This document shows positions 16,915 to 25,190 of a stretch of 33,361 bases of DNA, one piece after another; within the stretch, counting starts at the first letter, position 1, and each line of letters starts with the position of its first letter. The stretch comes from Pseudobdellovibrionaceae bacterium (GTDB taxonomy: Bacteria; Bdellovibrionota; Bdellovibrionia; Bdellovibrionales; UBA1609). The notes under the pieces are model-generated. The model saw only the letters and a list, made by a program, of their open reading frames with translations, did not search any database and had not been told where the DNA came from. A program made the position numbers and the translations under genes. The DNA lies in NCBI GenBank assembly GCA_018663505.1, contig JABJQG010000017.1, positions 1 to 33,361 on the forward strand. The letters run 5' to 3'.

Positions 16915-17745
16915 TTACCTCTGGCACTTCGAGCAGTAAAAAGTACCACGTCCTCCAAGCACAATCTTTTTAATTAAGCTCCCACATTTTTCGCAAGGCT
17001 TACCTGTTTTTTGATAAACCTTAAAATGCATTTGAAAGTAACCCGATTGATTATCGCCAGTTTTAAAATCACTAATAGTAGACCCACCAGTCTTAATGGC
17101 TTTTTTTAGAGTTTTTTTAATCTCTTTAACCAATACATTATACTTTTCTAAGGTTACTCTGGAGGCTTTTTTACTGGGGGAGATACCCGCAGTGAATAGG
17201 CTTTCACAGGCATAAATATTGCCCACACCAACTACTATTTTTTGATCCATGATAAATGTTTTAACGGGTGTATTGGTTTTTTTTGAAAGATCTTTTAAAT
17301 ATTGACCTGTAAATTTTTTGTCAAAGGGCTCTAAACCAAGGTGCTTTAAAAAGCGATGTTCTTTTAATGTTTCATTATAAGGGGCTTTGGAGATATCAAT
17401 ATAACCAAAGCGTCTAGGGTCGCTATACACAAGTTTATCCCCATTTTTTAGAGTGAAAATCACATGGTCATGTTTTTTTAAAGTATTATTTTTACCTAAT
17501 GCTTTCCAAGACCCTGTCATACCTAGATGATTGATGATTTGAAAGTTGTCAAAAACCCAAAGAAGGTATTTAGCTCGTCGTTCTACGGTGATAAATTTTG
17601 ACTTTTTTATTAAAGGCTTTAGTTCTGTTGGTATTTCATAGCGAAGGTCCTTGCGTCGCAGCTCTACCTTAGTGATTTTATCACCTTTGCTTAGACTTTC
17701 ATTAATGAATTGGCGTGTAACTTCGACTTCGGGTAGTTCGGGCAT
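16915..17745 (-). CDS. mutM: Formamidopyrimidine-DNA glycosylase (Fpg/MutM)
   Basis: The 276-residue enzyme excises 8-oxoguanine and formamidopyrimidines and cleaves the DNA at the abasic site. The catalytic N-terminus Pro2-Glu3 in PELPEVE is intact. K59 in Arg-Arg-Ala-Lys-Tyr-Leu matches the conserved active-site lysine. Asn-His-Leu-Gly-Met-Thr-Gly (72-78) and the H2TH region with Val-Gly-Asn-Ile-Tyr-Ala are present. The C-terminal zinc finger is complete (C251, C254, C271, C274) with the conserved R266 in Gly-Arg-Gly-Thr. Its final codon lies tail to tail with the ATP-grasp gene, with 56 nt between. The ribosome-binding site is weak (AAAGG about 12 nt upstream). Confidence 0.97.
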   Translation of the reverse strand: MPELPEVEVTRQFINESLSKGDKITKVELRRKDLRYEIPTELKPLIKKSKFITVERRAKYLLWVFDNFQIINHLGMTGSWKALGKNNTLKKHDHVIFTLKNGDKLVYSDPRRFGYIDISKAPYNETLKEHRFLKHLGLEPFDKKFTGQYLKDLSKKTNTPVKTFIMDQKIVVGVGNIYACESLFTAGISPSKKASRVTLEKYNVLVKEIKKTLKKAIKTGGSTISDFKTGDNQSGYFQMHFKVYQKTGKPCEKCGSLIKKIVLGGRGTFYCSKCQR

Positions 17746-17816
17746 ATTGGTTATAACCTTTTAATATCAATTGACTTTAATCGCGTTTAGAATTGAACGT
17801 GGAGTTATACTGATTA

Positions 17817-18101
17817 TTAAGCTGAAATTTTTTTTGGTAATGTAATCTCAGAGTTTTGGAGTTCCCACAAATCATTTGCACTTTGAAGATTCATCCAAAA
17901 CTCTGGACTTGTACCAAGGCTAGATGATAGTTTTAGGGCCATAATAGGATTTAGCGACGTCTTGTTGTTAACGATTCTATTTATGGTTTTAACTTCAACA
18001 TCTATATGATCAGCAAACTGGCGTTGAGTAAGGCCTAGAGGTAATAAAAACTCTTCTTTAAGCATTTCACCTACAGTTGTTGGCTTTCTTGATCTTTTCA
18101 T
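17817..18101 (-). CDS. higA: Antitoxin HigA (XRE-family repressor)
   Basis: The 94-residue protein carries a helix-turn-helix of the HigA/VapI family, with the segment Leu-Thr-Gln-Arg-Gln-Phe-Ala-Asp-His-Ile followed by a recognition helix and Pro-Glu-Phe-Trp-Met-Asn-Leu-Gln, typical of this group. It binds and neutralises HigB and represses the shared promoter. I use the ATG at 18101, which has AAGGA 6 nt upstream. An in-frame ATG at 18107 directly abuts that site. It begins 9 nt after the toxin stop codon, in the toxin-first order characteristic of hig loci. Confidence 0.92.
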   Translation of the reverse strand: MKRSRKPTTVGEMLKEEFLLPLGLTQRQFADHIDVEVKTINRIVNNKTSLNPIMALKLSSSLGTSPEFWMNLQSANDLWELQNSEITLPKKISA

Positions 18102-18110
18102 AGTCATTCC

Positions 18111-18407
18111 TTATTTGTGATAATCAATTATTTCAACTTCTTCAAGCTGGTTTTGTTTATTAATTCTAAAGATAATTCTCCATTGATCGTTGATTCGGAT
18201 GGATGCATATCCTTTTAAGTCACCCTTTAACAATTCAAATTTATTTCCAGGTGGTACTTTAAAGTCTTCGGTCTTTATCCCGTAAATGAGAATATCTAAT
18301 TTTCTTCTTGCTATATTTGAAATGTTCGCCCATTTACATTTTTTTGTTAATTTATCTTTTAAGTCAAAGTTTTCAGTTTCTTTGTTTCCGTAGCTGATTA
18401 TTTCCAA
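18111..18407 (-). CDS. higB: Toxin HigB (RelE/ParE superfamily mRNA endonuclease)
   Basis: The 98-residue protein has the HigB pattern: Arg-Arg-Lys-Leu in the first helices, Pro-Pro-Gly-Asn, Leu-Lys-Gly-Asp-Leu-Lys-Gly, and Ser-Ile-Arg-Ile-Asn-Asp-Gln-Trp-Arg-Ile, ending in Asp-Tyr-His. HigB toxins cut mRNA at the ribosome. The start is a TTG with AGGA 6 nt upstream, and a weak start codon may help limit toxin synthesis. All recognised conserved residues are intact, so the toxin is probably active and kept in check by the downstream antitoxin gene. Confidence 0.92.
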   Translation of the reverse strand: MEIISYGNKETENFDLKDKLTKKCKWANISNIARRKLDILIYGIKTEDFKVPPGNKFELLKGDLKGYASIRINDQWRIIFRINKQNQLEEVEIIDYHK

Positions 18408-18442
18408 TAATATTCCTTTAACTTAGATGGACCAACCCAATT

Positions 18443-18471
18443 AGTATACCACACAGAGGTATACCTGTCAA
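18443..18471 (-). promoter_or_regulatory. higBA promoter and palindromic HigA operator
   Basis: On the minus strand a -35 TTGACA (18466-18471) and a -10 TATACT (18443-18448) are separated by exactly 17 bp, a near-perfect sigma-70 promoter. Between and overlapping them is an inverted repeat: on the plus strand GTATACC (18444-18450), 7-bp spacer, GGTATAC (18458-18464). HigA-type antitoxins repress through such palindromes. Binding here would cover both promoter boxes. Confidence 0.85.
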
Positions 18472-18479
18472 TGGGCATT

Positions 18480-18739
18480 TAAGATGTGTGTAATGTAACT
18501 AAAGAAGTGAAAAAATCAAAACAAAGCGAGCTAAACAGTACTCAGATTAAGATTTAAGAGTCGTGTTTTTTCTAATAAAATTATGTATTTAACACAGCTG
18601 TTGGACGAAGTGGTGCAGTTAGTGTTGTGCTCTTTATTGGAAAAAAGTGAGTTTCTTGAGGTGAAAATATATTTTTTATTTTGCATTTTTATTATGTAGA
18701 GAAGATACTTTTTAAGTTATTTATTAATAGGAGGATCAA
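18480..18739. other. Non-coding stretch between higBA and the methyltransferase gene
   Basis: AT-rich sequence of about 260 bp. I see no RNA gene, no convincing open frame and no strong hairpin. The methyltransferase ribosome-binding site AGGAGG lies at its right edge. The sequence is compatible with promoters but no boxes stand out. Confidence 0.4.
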
Positions 18740-19258
18740 ATGAGCTATACGGTAGATTATGATAAGTTTTATAAAGAAGATTTAGCTGCCTGTGGAAAAC
18801 CTTTTAAAGAGTTTGAGATCTTTTTTAAAAAGAATATTCAGGAAGCCATGAGTGTTTTGGATTTGGGGTGCGGGCAAGGCAGAGATGCGATTCTTGTTGC
18901 TAAAATGGGTGCACATGTTGTGGGTGTTGACGTATCTACAGTTGGTCTTAAACAGTTAAACAGAATAGCAAAAAAAGAAAAATTGAAAATTGAAACAATT
19001 GTCTCTGATTTAGTTGATTTCAAAACTAGAAAAAGATTTGATGTTATAATACTTGATAGAGTTCTTCATATTGTAGCCACTGAACATGAGAGAGAACAGG
19101 TGCTTGAGAAGTCAGTCACTTATCTTAGAAAGTCAGGATATATTTTAATTGCAGATACACCACTAAACATTATTAGTTTTAGAAAGTACTTAAAGAAAAA
19201 TAACTCTCAACTAAAATATGTTTTAGATAATAAGAATTATCTTTTTGTGCAGAAATGA
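18740..19258 (+). CDS. Class I SAM-dependent methyltransferase (TehB-like)
   Basis: The 172-residue protein has a Rossmann methyltransferase fold. Motif I Val-Leu-Asp-Leu-Gly-Cys-Gly-Gln-Gly-Arg-Asp is at about residues 39-49, acidic motif II Gly-Val-Asp-Val-Ser at 63-67, and Ile-Ile-Leu-Asp-Arg-Val-Leu-His at motif IV. The sequence is closest in feel to TehB/thiopurine-type methyltransferases, which methylate small molecules or tellurite, but substrate prediction is not justified. AGGAGG is correctly spaced before the ATG. It is slightly short at the C-terminus compared with most TehB proteins (about 197 residues). Confidence 0.8.
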   Translation: MSYTVDYDKFYKEDLAACGKPFKEFEIFFKKNIQEAMSVLDLGCGQGRDAILVAKMGAHVVGVDVSTVGLKQLNRIAKKEKLKIETIVSDLVDFKTRKRFDVIILDRVLHIVATEHEREQVLEKSVTYLRKSGYILIADTPLNIISFRKYLKKNNSQLKYVLDNKNYLFVQK

Positions 19259-19496
19259 TTGTATATACTTAAAACCTAGTTACATAGATGGTTTTAGGGA
19301 GGGTCTGGTTTTAATATCAAGCCTTGTCAAATAAAGATAAATTTCCAATACTAAATTTAAGCGTATGTTCGCGTTTTCCCCCTTCGTTGGAAAAGCACTT
19401 GAGTGTAGAACGGATTATCATAAATTGATTCTAACCTTTAATTTTGGTTTAGACAGAAGAGGGGAATGTGTAAAAGCCATTAATTGGAGGTTTCAG

Positions 19497-20285
19497 ATGA
19501 AACTATCAGCGCCTATTCATGTACTAAAAATTCAGGCAAAAAAAATAAAAAAAGAAGAAAATATCACATTAGCAGAAGCTCTCAATCGTATTGCTCAACA
19601 AGAGGGTTTTATCTCTTGGTCACTTTTGCAGGCTAAAAGTTCTAATATATTGCCACAGAACTTTGATGAAATTTTAAGTTATTTTAATGCGGGTGATTTA
19701 GTAATTATAGGAGCTCGACCACAATATGGAAAAACAAACTTTGCCATAGGGCTATTTGTTAAAGCCATTCAGGAAAAAAGAGTTAAGAGCTACTACTTTT
19801 CATTAGCAGAAACTCATAAGAGTGTCGCTGACAGAATAGCTAACTATGATGAGCTTATTGGTATGGATAACAGTGTTTTTGAATTGAACTATTCCAATGA
19901 TATTTGCGCAGATTATATAATATCCAAAACAAATAATGAAGTAGGCAAAAACTCGGTGATTGTGGTGGATTATTTACAGCTACTGGATGAAAAAAGAATT
20001 AATGCTCCTTTACAGGAACAGATTGAAAAGCTCAAAAGCTACGCCAAAGAAAAACAATGTATCATTATTTTTATATCCCAATTGGATAGAAAATTAGAAT
20101 CGAAAATTAATAAATCACCAACTGATGCTGATCTTAGGTTGCCTAATCCACTTGATCTAAGTTTGATAAACAAACGAGTTTATTTATCCCGTAAATCGGT
20201 AGGCTCAAAAGAAGTAGAAGTGACGATTTCTGGAAAATATAAATTGAATGTAAGGTGGGATAATGAAAAAATCAAATTTGTATAA
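19497..20285 (+). CDS. Stand-alone DnaB-like helicase ATPase domain protein
   Basis: I use the ATG at 19497 because GGAGG ends 6 nt upstream. An upstream in-frame ATG at 19365 would add 44 residues without a ribosome-binding site. The 262-residue product has a basic, helical N-terminal segment of about 45 residues and then the RecA-like core of replicative helicase DnaB. Walker A is Gly-Ala-Arg-Pro-Gln-Tyr-Gly-Lys-Thr (DnaB: Gly-Ala-Arg-Pro-x-x-Gly-Lys-Thr) and Walker B is Ile-Val-Val-Asp-Tyr-Leu-Gln-Leu-Leu. A motif-3-like Ile-Ser-Gln-Leu-Asp-Arg and a C-terminal Asp-Leu-Arg-Leu segment follow. The DnaB primase-binding N-terminal domain is absent, so this is not the housekeeping helicase. 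It may be a plasmid- or phage-derived DNA motor or a regulatory ATPase. A GNAT gene follows 27 nt later. Confidence 0.75.
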   Translation: MKLSAPIHVLKIQAKKIKKEENITLAEALNRIAQQEGFISWSLLQAKSSNILPQNFDEILSYFNAGDLVIIGARPQYGKTNFAIGLFVKAIQEKRVKSYYFSLAETHKSVADRIANYDELIGMDNSVFELNYSNDICADYIISKTNNEVGKNSVIVVDYLQLLDEKRINAPLQEQIEKLKSYAKEKQCIIIFISQLDRKLESKINKSPTDADLRLPNPLDLSLINKRVYLSRKSVGSKEVEVTISGKYKLNVRWDNEKIKFV

Positions 20286-20312
20286 GGGATCTATTTAGAT
20301 GAAAGAATATAT

Positions 20313-20780
20313 ATGAAAATATATGAAGTTTTAGATATTTTTAACAAGGAACGAATTTCATCCGAAATACTTCGTTCTCTACCAGATTGGTTTGGAATTG
20401 AAGATTCTACAGTTGCATATATTAACGGGTGCAAAACCATGCCCATGTATGTAATGGAAGAAAATGAAAAAGCCATAGGTTTTATTTCATTACATAAACA
20501 TTTTCAGAAATCATGTGAATTATATGTTTTGGGTATTTTACAAGAGTATCATCGAAAAGGTTTAGGAAAAAAATTAATTACTCATGCAGAGTGTGAAGCC
20601 AAAAAGAACGGCTTTGAGTTTATGACTGTCAAAACCCTATCTGAAGGTAGACCTGATAAGTTTTACGATAAGACAAGGGCTTTCTATTTGGGAATAGGAT
20701 ATGCGCCTTTGGAAGAGTTTAAAACCCTTTGGGATGAATCAAATCCGTGCTTATTAATGATTAAATATTTAGGGAATTAA
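20313..20780 (+). CDS. GNAT-family N-acetyltransferase
   Basis: The 155-residue single GNAT domain has the acetyl-CoA pyrophosphate-binding loop Glu-Tyr-His-Arg-Lys-Gly-Leu-Gly-Lys-Lys-Leu-Ile (motif A, about residues 88-99), and Phe-Tyr-Leu-Gly-Ile-Gly-Tyr near the C-terminus as the usual motif B. The acceptor substrate is unknown. No strong ribosome-binding site is visible, and it begins 27 nt after the helicase-like gene, so translation may depend on readthrough from upstream. Confidence 0.87.
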   Translation: MKIYEVLDIFNKERISSEILRSLPDWFGIEDSTVAYINGCKTMPMYVMEENEKAIGFISLHKHFQKSCELYVLGILQEYHRKGLGKKLITHAECEAKKNGFEFMTVKTLSEGRPDKFYDKTRAFYLGIGYAPLEEFKTLWDESNPCLLMIKYLGN

Positions 20781-20797
20781 ATAAGCATCTTTAGAGA

Positions 20798-22069
20798 TCA
20801 ACATAAGTTTTCTATGGCGTACTTGTTTAACCCTGCTAGTACGCTGTTGAAGGCGTTTCCAGATTGCACTTTTTCCTCTGAGAACATCTTTTTTAGACGA
20901 GTTTGTATGGAATTGAGCTTCGATGTTCCACCAGTACAGTATATAAAATCGATATCTTCTGGTTTTAATTGGGCCAACTTTAGGCACTCGTGCAGTTCGT
21001 CAAAAATTTTATTGGTATGTTTTTGTGAGAAGGTATCAAACTCATCCCGATGGATATCTTCTATGATTTCTAAATCTGTGTATTTGTAATGAAAGTGTGC
21101 GCTTCCTTCTAGATTCACGGTTACTTTTGCCTTTTCTATGGCTTCAAAGACCTTGAATCCTAAGTTGTCATCTACGATGACCTCTAATAGCTCTAGCTTC
21201 TTTCTATTTTCACTAGATACGTTCCAACTTTTTAATCCTTTGAAAAAAGCATAAAATTCTTTTTTGTGAAATTGAGTAAGGTCACCTGGTGAACAAATGT
21301 GGTCCAAAAGGGCTTTGGGCATTTGCAGAATATTTTTGCCAAGAGGGGCTCTGTAGGTAACGTTTGCTCCAAGGTATTTGGCAATTTTATGCTCCATAAT
21401 AGAACCGTCATACTTATCACCAGCTACTGGCACTCCTGAGATGGCTAATACATCTTCTTGTTGAATTTTATTTTTATGCATATTTACAACTGTAAAGTCA
21501 GAGGTCCCACCGCCAAGGTCAACAACAAGGACTAGTTTTGACTCTTGAAACTCTGAGCTAAAGTCATGAGCAGCAGCTATGGGTTCGGGCAAGTATGCGA
21601 TATATTTAAAGCCAGCTAGTTCTGCAGCCTTAGTCATGCGGTAGAGTGCCAAATTATCTTTAGCAGAATCCTGAGAATATTTAGCTGGTCGCCCCAGTAA
21701 TATGCTATCAAACTGATGATTTAAATGTTTCTCGGCTCTTTTTTTCATTTCTAGCATAAAAAAATGGATTAAATCCTCAAGCTTAACCATACGGTTATCA
21801 ATATAGGAGCCCAGGTAACTTTGAACCGGTAGAAATTTTTTAATGGATTTAATAAATCGTCCCTCAAAATCATGATCTTCATAGGCATCAATGGCTTCAT
21901 GCCCATAGTATGCCTTATTCCCATCGGGAAAAAAGAGAAGCGTACGAATAACGGTAGGGTCAGGGCTAAATGGATCTAAAGGAAGGGCGGAAAAGCTTTT
22001 GCCGTCAATAACCGCACCAACAAGAGTGTTACTTGTGCCAAAATCCATAACTAAAGTAGATTGCTTCAT
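20798..22069 (-). CDS. Hsp70-family chaperone-like protein, YegD type
   Basis: The 423-residue protein consists of the actin-like ATPase domain of Hsp70 with no C-terminal substrate-binding domain, the normal build of E. coli YegD (about 450). Phosphate-1 Asp-Phe-Gly-Thr-Ser-Asn-Thr is at residues 9-15, the connect region Pro-Glu-Pro-Ile-Ala-Ala-Ala at 161-167, phosphate-2 Asp-Leu-Gly-Gly-Gly-Thr-Ser-Asp at 184-191, and the adenosine loop Cys-Thr-Gly-Gly-Thr-Ser near residue 380. It should bind and hydrolyse ATP in the cytoplasm. The client or role of YegD-type proteins is unknown. AAAGG precedes the ATG. It lies tail to tail with the GNAT gene (17 nt between stops). Confidence 0.9.
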   Translation of the reverse strand: MKQSTLVMDFGTSNTLVGAVIDGKSFSALPLDPFSPDPTVIRTLLFFPDGNKAYYGHEAIDAYEDHDFEGRFIKSIKKFLPVQSYLGSYIDNRMVKLEDLIHFFMLEMKKRAEKHLNHQFDSILLGRPAKYSQDSAKDNLALYRMTKAAELAGFKYIAYLPEPIAAAHDFSSEFQESKLVLVVDLGGGTSDFTVVNMHKNKIQQEDVLAISGVPVAGDKYDGSIMEHKIAKYLGANVTYRAPLGKNILQMPKALLDHICSPGDLTQFHKKEFYAFFKGLKSWNVSSENRKKLELLEVIVDDNLGFKVFEAIEKAKVTVNLEGSAHFHYKYTDLEIIEDIHRDEFDTFSQKHTNKIFDELHECLKLAQLKPEDIDFIYCTGGTSKLNSIQTRLKKMFSEEKVQSGNAFNSVLAGLNKYAIENLC

Positions 22070-22188
22070 AGATTGCCTTTAGATTTTAAGAGATAATTAT
22101 TGTTCGAAAGTATATAATCCATTAAATTTACAATATTGTAAATGCTAGATTTAATATACGCGGGTTAATAGGGCCGGGGGAGTCTACA

Positions 22189-22746
22189 ATGGAAAAAATA
22201 ATGTTTAAAGAACTGCTTAAAGGAGATCATATTAGTCTGAAGAAACACAGTTTAGAGCTAGCTCAGACAATGTTTGAGTATGTTGATCAGGATAGAGAAC
22301 GATTAAGGAAATTTCTACCATGGGTTGAATTCACTAAAACGGTGAATGATGAAGTCAATTATATACAAATGACTCATGACAATTGGGATGAGGGAAAGTT
22401 GTTTGATTATGGTATTTTTAACAGTGAGGGTGTTTATGTTGGAAATATAGGTGCTCACTCCATTCGATGGCAAGATGATGCTTGTGAGCTCGGATACTGG
22501 ATTCTAGGTAAATATGAAGGTCTGGGTTTAATGTCTCGCGCAGTTGAGTTATTGGAGAGTCATATTTTTTCATTAGGCTTTAATCGTATTCAAATTAGAT
22601 GCTCTGATTTAAATGCTAGATCAGCTAGAGTTCCTGAGAACACGGGATATGTATATGAAGGTACAGCTAGGCAGGATGCAGTGGAGATGGGAGCATATAG
22701 GAACACCAAAACATTCTCCAAATTACGATCTGAACATATAGCTTAG
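22189..22746 (+). CDS. RimJ/RimL-type GNAT acetyltransferase
   Basis: The 185-residue protein resembles the ribosomal-protein Ser/Ala N-acetyltransferase group (RimL). It has an N-terminal Leu-Arg-Lys-Phe-Leu-Pro-Trp motif, Ile-Gly-Ala-His-Ser-Ile strands, Glu-Leu-Gly-Tyr-Trp-Ile followed by a Gly-rich acetyl-CoA loop, and Glu-Asn-Thr-Gly-Tyr-Val-Tyr-Glu-Gly near the end. One position in the last motif is unusual: RimL-like proteins normally have Ser-x-x-Val-x-Glu-Lys-x-Gly, and here it reads Arg-Val-Pro-Glu-Asn-Thr-Gly. GGGGGAG lies 6-7 nt before the ATG. Its TAG stop overlaps the stop of the opposite-strand gene. Confidence 0.87.
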   Translation: MEKIMFKELLKGDHISLKKHSLELAQTMFEYVDQDRERLRKFLPWVEFTKTVNDEVNYIQMTHDNWDEGKLFDYGIFNSEGVYVGNIGAHSIRWQDDACELGYWILGKYEGLGLMSRAVELLESHIFSLGFNRIQIRCSDLNARSARVPENTGYVYEGTARQDAVEMGAYRNTKTFSKLRSEHIA

Positions 22747-23270
22747 GCGGCGGCCTGCCTGGATTCTGACGTCCAATTATAATCCTGAATATTTATGAGA
22801 ATGTCACTGTAATTTCCTTTATTATCAAGAGCTAGAAGAGTGATGTTACCAAAGTTATATTGGATCTTTATTTCCTCTAAACTAGGGTGATCGAACGAGA
22901 TAGGGACTAATGCGGAAAATACTTGATCATTATTAAAGAGTATGCTTTCTTTTTTTTGCCCGTAAAATAGTTCAACTTGTCTATCCCAAGTGGCTGTTGA
23001 ATTATTAAATTTTTTAGAATATTTTATGGAGCTAATTAATTTTTCCTCAGTATGATCTAGTCCTTTAGGCTTTAAGTTTTGAAGCTTAATAGATTGCCAG
23101 TCAAAGTTGAGTACACATGACTTGAGCCCTTTGTAAGGGTTATGGTTGAACTTTAGTGTAAACCCGTCCACATCAGCTGAGTCCTGTGGTTCCGCCATAA
23201 GATGATTTTTGGAAAAATAATAAATGCTTATAAGAGTTATTAATATACTAATTAATAATAAATAGTTCAT
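22743..23270 (-). CDS. Membrane-anchored periplasmic protein of unknown function
   Basis: The 175-residue protein has GGAGG 4-5 nt before its ATG and one N-terminal hydrophobic helix (residues 3-20), without an obvious cleavage site. It is probably anchored with the body in the periplasm. The rest alternates predicted strands with Lys/Asp/Asn-rich loops and ends with three Ala. The stop codons of this gene (TAA on the minus strand, 22743-22745) and the GNAT gene (TAG, 22744-22746) overlap. No family is recognised. Confidence 0.6.
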   Translation of the reverse strand: MNYLLLISILITLISIYYFSKNHLMAEPQDSADVDGFTLKFNHNPYKGLKSCVLNFDWQSIKLQNLKPKGLDHTEEKLISSIKYSKKFNNSTATWDRQVELFYGQKKESILFNNDQVFSALVPISFDHPSLEEIKIQYNFGNITLLALDNKGNYSDILINIQDYNWTSESRQAAA

Positions 23271-23505
23271 GTAGCCTCCAACGTACTGCAGTTATACTTT
23301 AACATCCATAAATATGAATTAAAATAATTGGAGCGAATATGAGGAATATCTCATATGCCTGTCTCAGTCTGAGATTTTGCAAGTATTTAAATATGCGGGT
23401 TGCGAATTCAGTGGATGACCTACGTGAATGGCATTAACTTTGTTGCACTGGGTTGCAAATTGGGAATAAAGACATGTGATTAAGGCTAATGGTAGGCTGC
23501 TATCT

Positions 23506-24414
23506 ATGATTAAAATCTCAAATTTAAATAAAGTTTATGCTGGTGGCTTTCAAGCCTTAAAGGATATTAATTTAAATATAAAAAAAGGTGAAATATTTGC
23601 TTTATTGGGACCAAATGGAGCAGGAAAAACTACCCTTATTAGCGTTATTTGCGGGATTAACAATGCCACAGATGGCGAAATTTTAATTAATGGATTTAAT
23701 ATTATAAAAGATTATCGCAAGACCCGTTCCTTAATTGGCTTAGTGCCTCAGGAACTCACTACCGACGCCTTTGAAACAGTGTGGGACACGGTTAATTTTA
23801 CCCGCGGTCTTTTCGGCTTGTCTCCTAATCATGCTTACATCGAAAAAATTCTTAAATCTTTGTCTCTTTGGGATAAGAAAAATAACAAACTAATGACATT
23901 GTCTGGCGGTATGAAAAGGCGAGTTCTTATTGCTAAAGCCTTATCACATGAACCTAGAGTTTTATTTTTAGACGAACCCACAGCCGGGGTAGACGTGGAA
24001 CTCCGTAAAGATATGTGGAGCATGGTCCGGAAACTTCAAGAATCAGGTGTTACCATTATTCTCACAACACACTATATTGAAGAGGCAGAAGAAATGGCTG
24101 ACCGTATAGGGGTCATTAATAATGGAGAAATTATATTGGTGGAAAACAAAGATCTTTTAATGCAAAAGTTAGGCTCTAAGAACATGTCTATTGATTTAAG
24201 GGCATCATTGGAGAATATCCCCATGGAGCTCAATAAGTTTGATTTAAAGCTTGTGCTTGAGGGCACCCGACTCATTTACACTTACAATTCAAAAAATGAG
24301 GAGAATAAGATTTCAGAAATTTTTGATGTATTGAATATCTTGAAAATTCCTTTTGCAGATATAAATACTAATCAGAGTTCTTTAGAAGAAATTTTTGTGA
24401 GTTTGGTGAAATAA
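23506..24414 (+). CDS. ABC-2 type transporter ATP-binding protein (YadG/DrrA/NodI-like)
   Basis: The start is taken at 23506 because family proteins begin with Met-Ile-x-Ile-x-Asn-Leu a few residues before the first strand. A GTG at 23476 would add ten residues. The 302-residue protein has Walker A Gly-Pro-Asn-Gly-Ala-Gly-Lys-Thr (35-42), signature Leu-Ser-Gly-Gly-Met-Lys-Arg-Arg, Walker B [11 protein letters not shown] and H-loop Thr-Thr-His-Tyr. A C-terminal extension of about 80 residues ends in the Ser-Ser-Leu-Glu-Glu-Ile-Phe motif typical of ABC-2 exporters. It drives the permease encoded next; its stop and the permease start overlap (TAATG). Confidence 0.93.
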   Translation: MIKISNLNKVYAGGFQALKDINLNIKKGEIFALLGPNGAGKTTLISVICGINNATDGEILINGFNIIKDYRKTRSLIGLVPQELTTDAFETVWDTVNFTRGLFGLSPNHAYIEKILKSLSLWDKKNNKLMTLSGGMKRRVLIAKALSHEPRVLFLDEPTAGVDVELRKDMWSMVRKLQESGVTIILTTHYIEEAEEMADRIGVINNGEIILVENKDLLMQKLGSKNMSIDLRASLENIPMELNKFDLKLVLEGTRLIYTYNSKNEENKISEIFDVLNILKIPFADINTNQSSLEEIFVSLVK

Positions 24415-25175
24415 TGAATGTATATGCAGTTTTAGCTATATTTAAATTTGAAATGAGTAGAATGAAAAGGACAATTGGTCAGTCTGTGGCATCACCAGTG
24501 ATATCCACAGTACTCTACTTTGTGGTTTTTGGCTCGGCCATTGGATCTCGAATTACTGAAGTGGATGGAATTAGCTATGGAGCCTTCATTGTTCCAGGTC
24601 TAGTGATGATGTCCGTTTTGAACCAAAGTATAGCTAATGCATCCTTTGGTATTTATTTTCCTAGGTTTACAGGGACAATTTATGAGGTTTTATCGGCACC
24701 AATCTCCTATATTGAAATTTTATTGGGCTATGTAGGAGCTGCCACTTTTAAAGCTTTATTTTTAGCTACACTTATAATAATTACAGCACATTTTTTTGTC
24801 CCTATGGATATCCAGCACCCTTACATAATGGTATTATTTTTAATTCTTACAGCTATAACTTTTAGCTTATTTGGTTTTCTTATTGGAATTTGGGCAGATG
24901 GCTTTGAACAGCTGCAGGTAATTCCATTATTAATTATTACTCCATTAGCATTTTTAGGAGGTAGTTTTTATTCAATAAAAATGCTGCCTCCTCTGTGGCA
25001 GAAGGTATCCATGTTAAACCCAGTAGTGTACTTAATCAGTGGTCTTCGTTGGAGTTTTTATGGAAAATCTGATGTTAGTTTAGAAGTGAGCTTGTGGGTC
25101 ATTTTTACATTTTTAGTAGTGGGAATTTTAATTATTAAGTATGTCTTTAAAAAAGGTTACGGCTTTAAACAATAA
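24414..25175 (+). CDS. ABC-2 type permease (YadH-like)
   Basis: This 253-residue inner-membrane protein has six predicted helices, the standard ABC-2 permease size. Typical marks are Gly-Ala-Phe-Ile-Val-Pro-Gly-Leu before helix 2, and [12 protein letters not shown] with [12 protein letters not shown] at the C-terminal third, which match the YadH group. With the ATPase it forms an exporter of unknown substrate; relatives move polysaccharides, lipids or drugs. It overlaps the ATPase by one base and is followed after 15 nt by the disrupted barrel gene. Confidence 0.92.
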   Translation: MNVYAVLAIFKFEMSRMKRTIGQSVASPVISTVLYFVVFGSAIGSRITEVDGISYGAFIVPGLVMMSVLNQSIANASFGIYFPRFTGTIYEVLSAPISYIEILLGYVGAATFKALFLATLIIITAHFFVPMDIQHPYIMVLFLILTAITFSLFGFLIGIWADGFEQLQVIPLLIITPLAFLGGSFYSIKMLPPLWQKVSMLNPVVYLISGLRWSFYGKSDVSLEVSLWVIFTFLVVGILIIKYVFKKGYGFKQ

Positions 25176-25190
25176 TTTTCGAGAGAACTT

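Noticed and set aside
20798-22069. Truncated DnaK at the YegD-type gene
   Set aside because: The length and ATPase-only build match intact YegD proteins. There is no remnant of a substrate-binding domain downstream.
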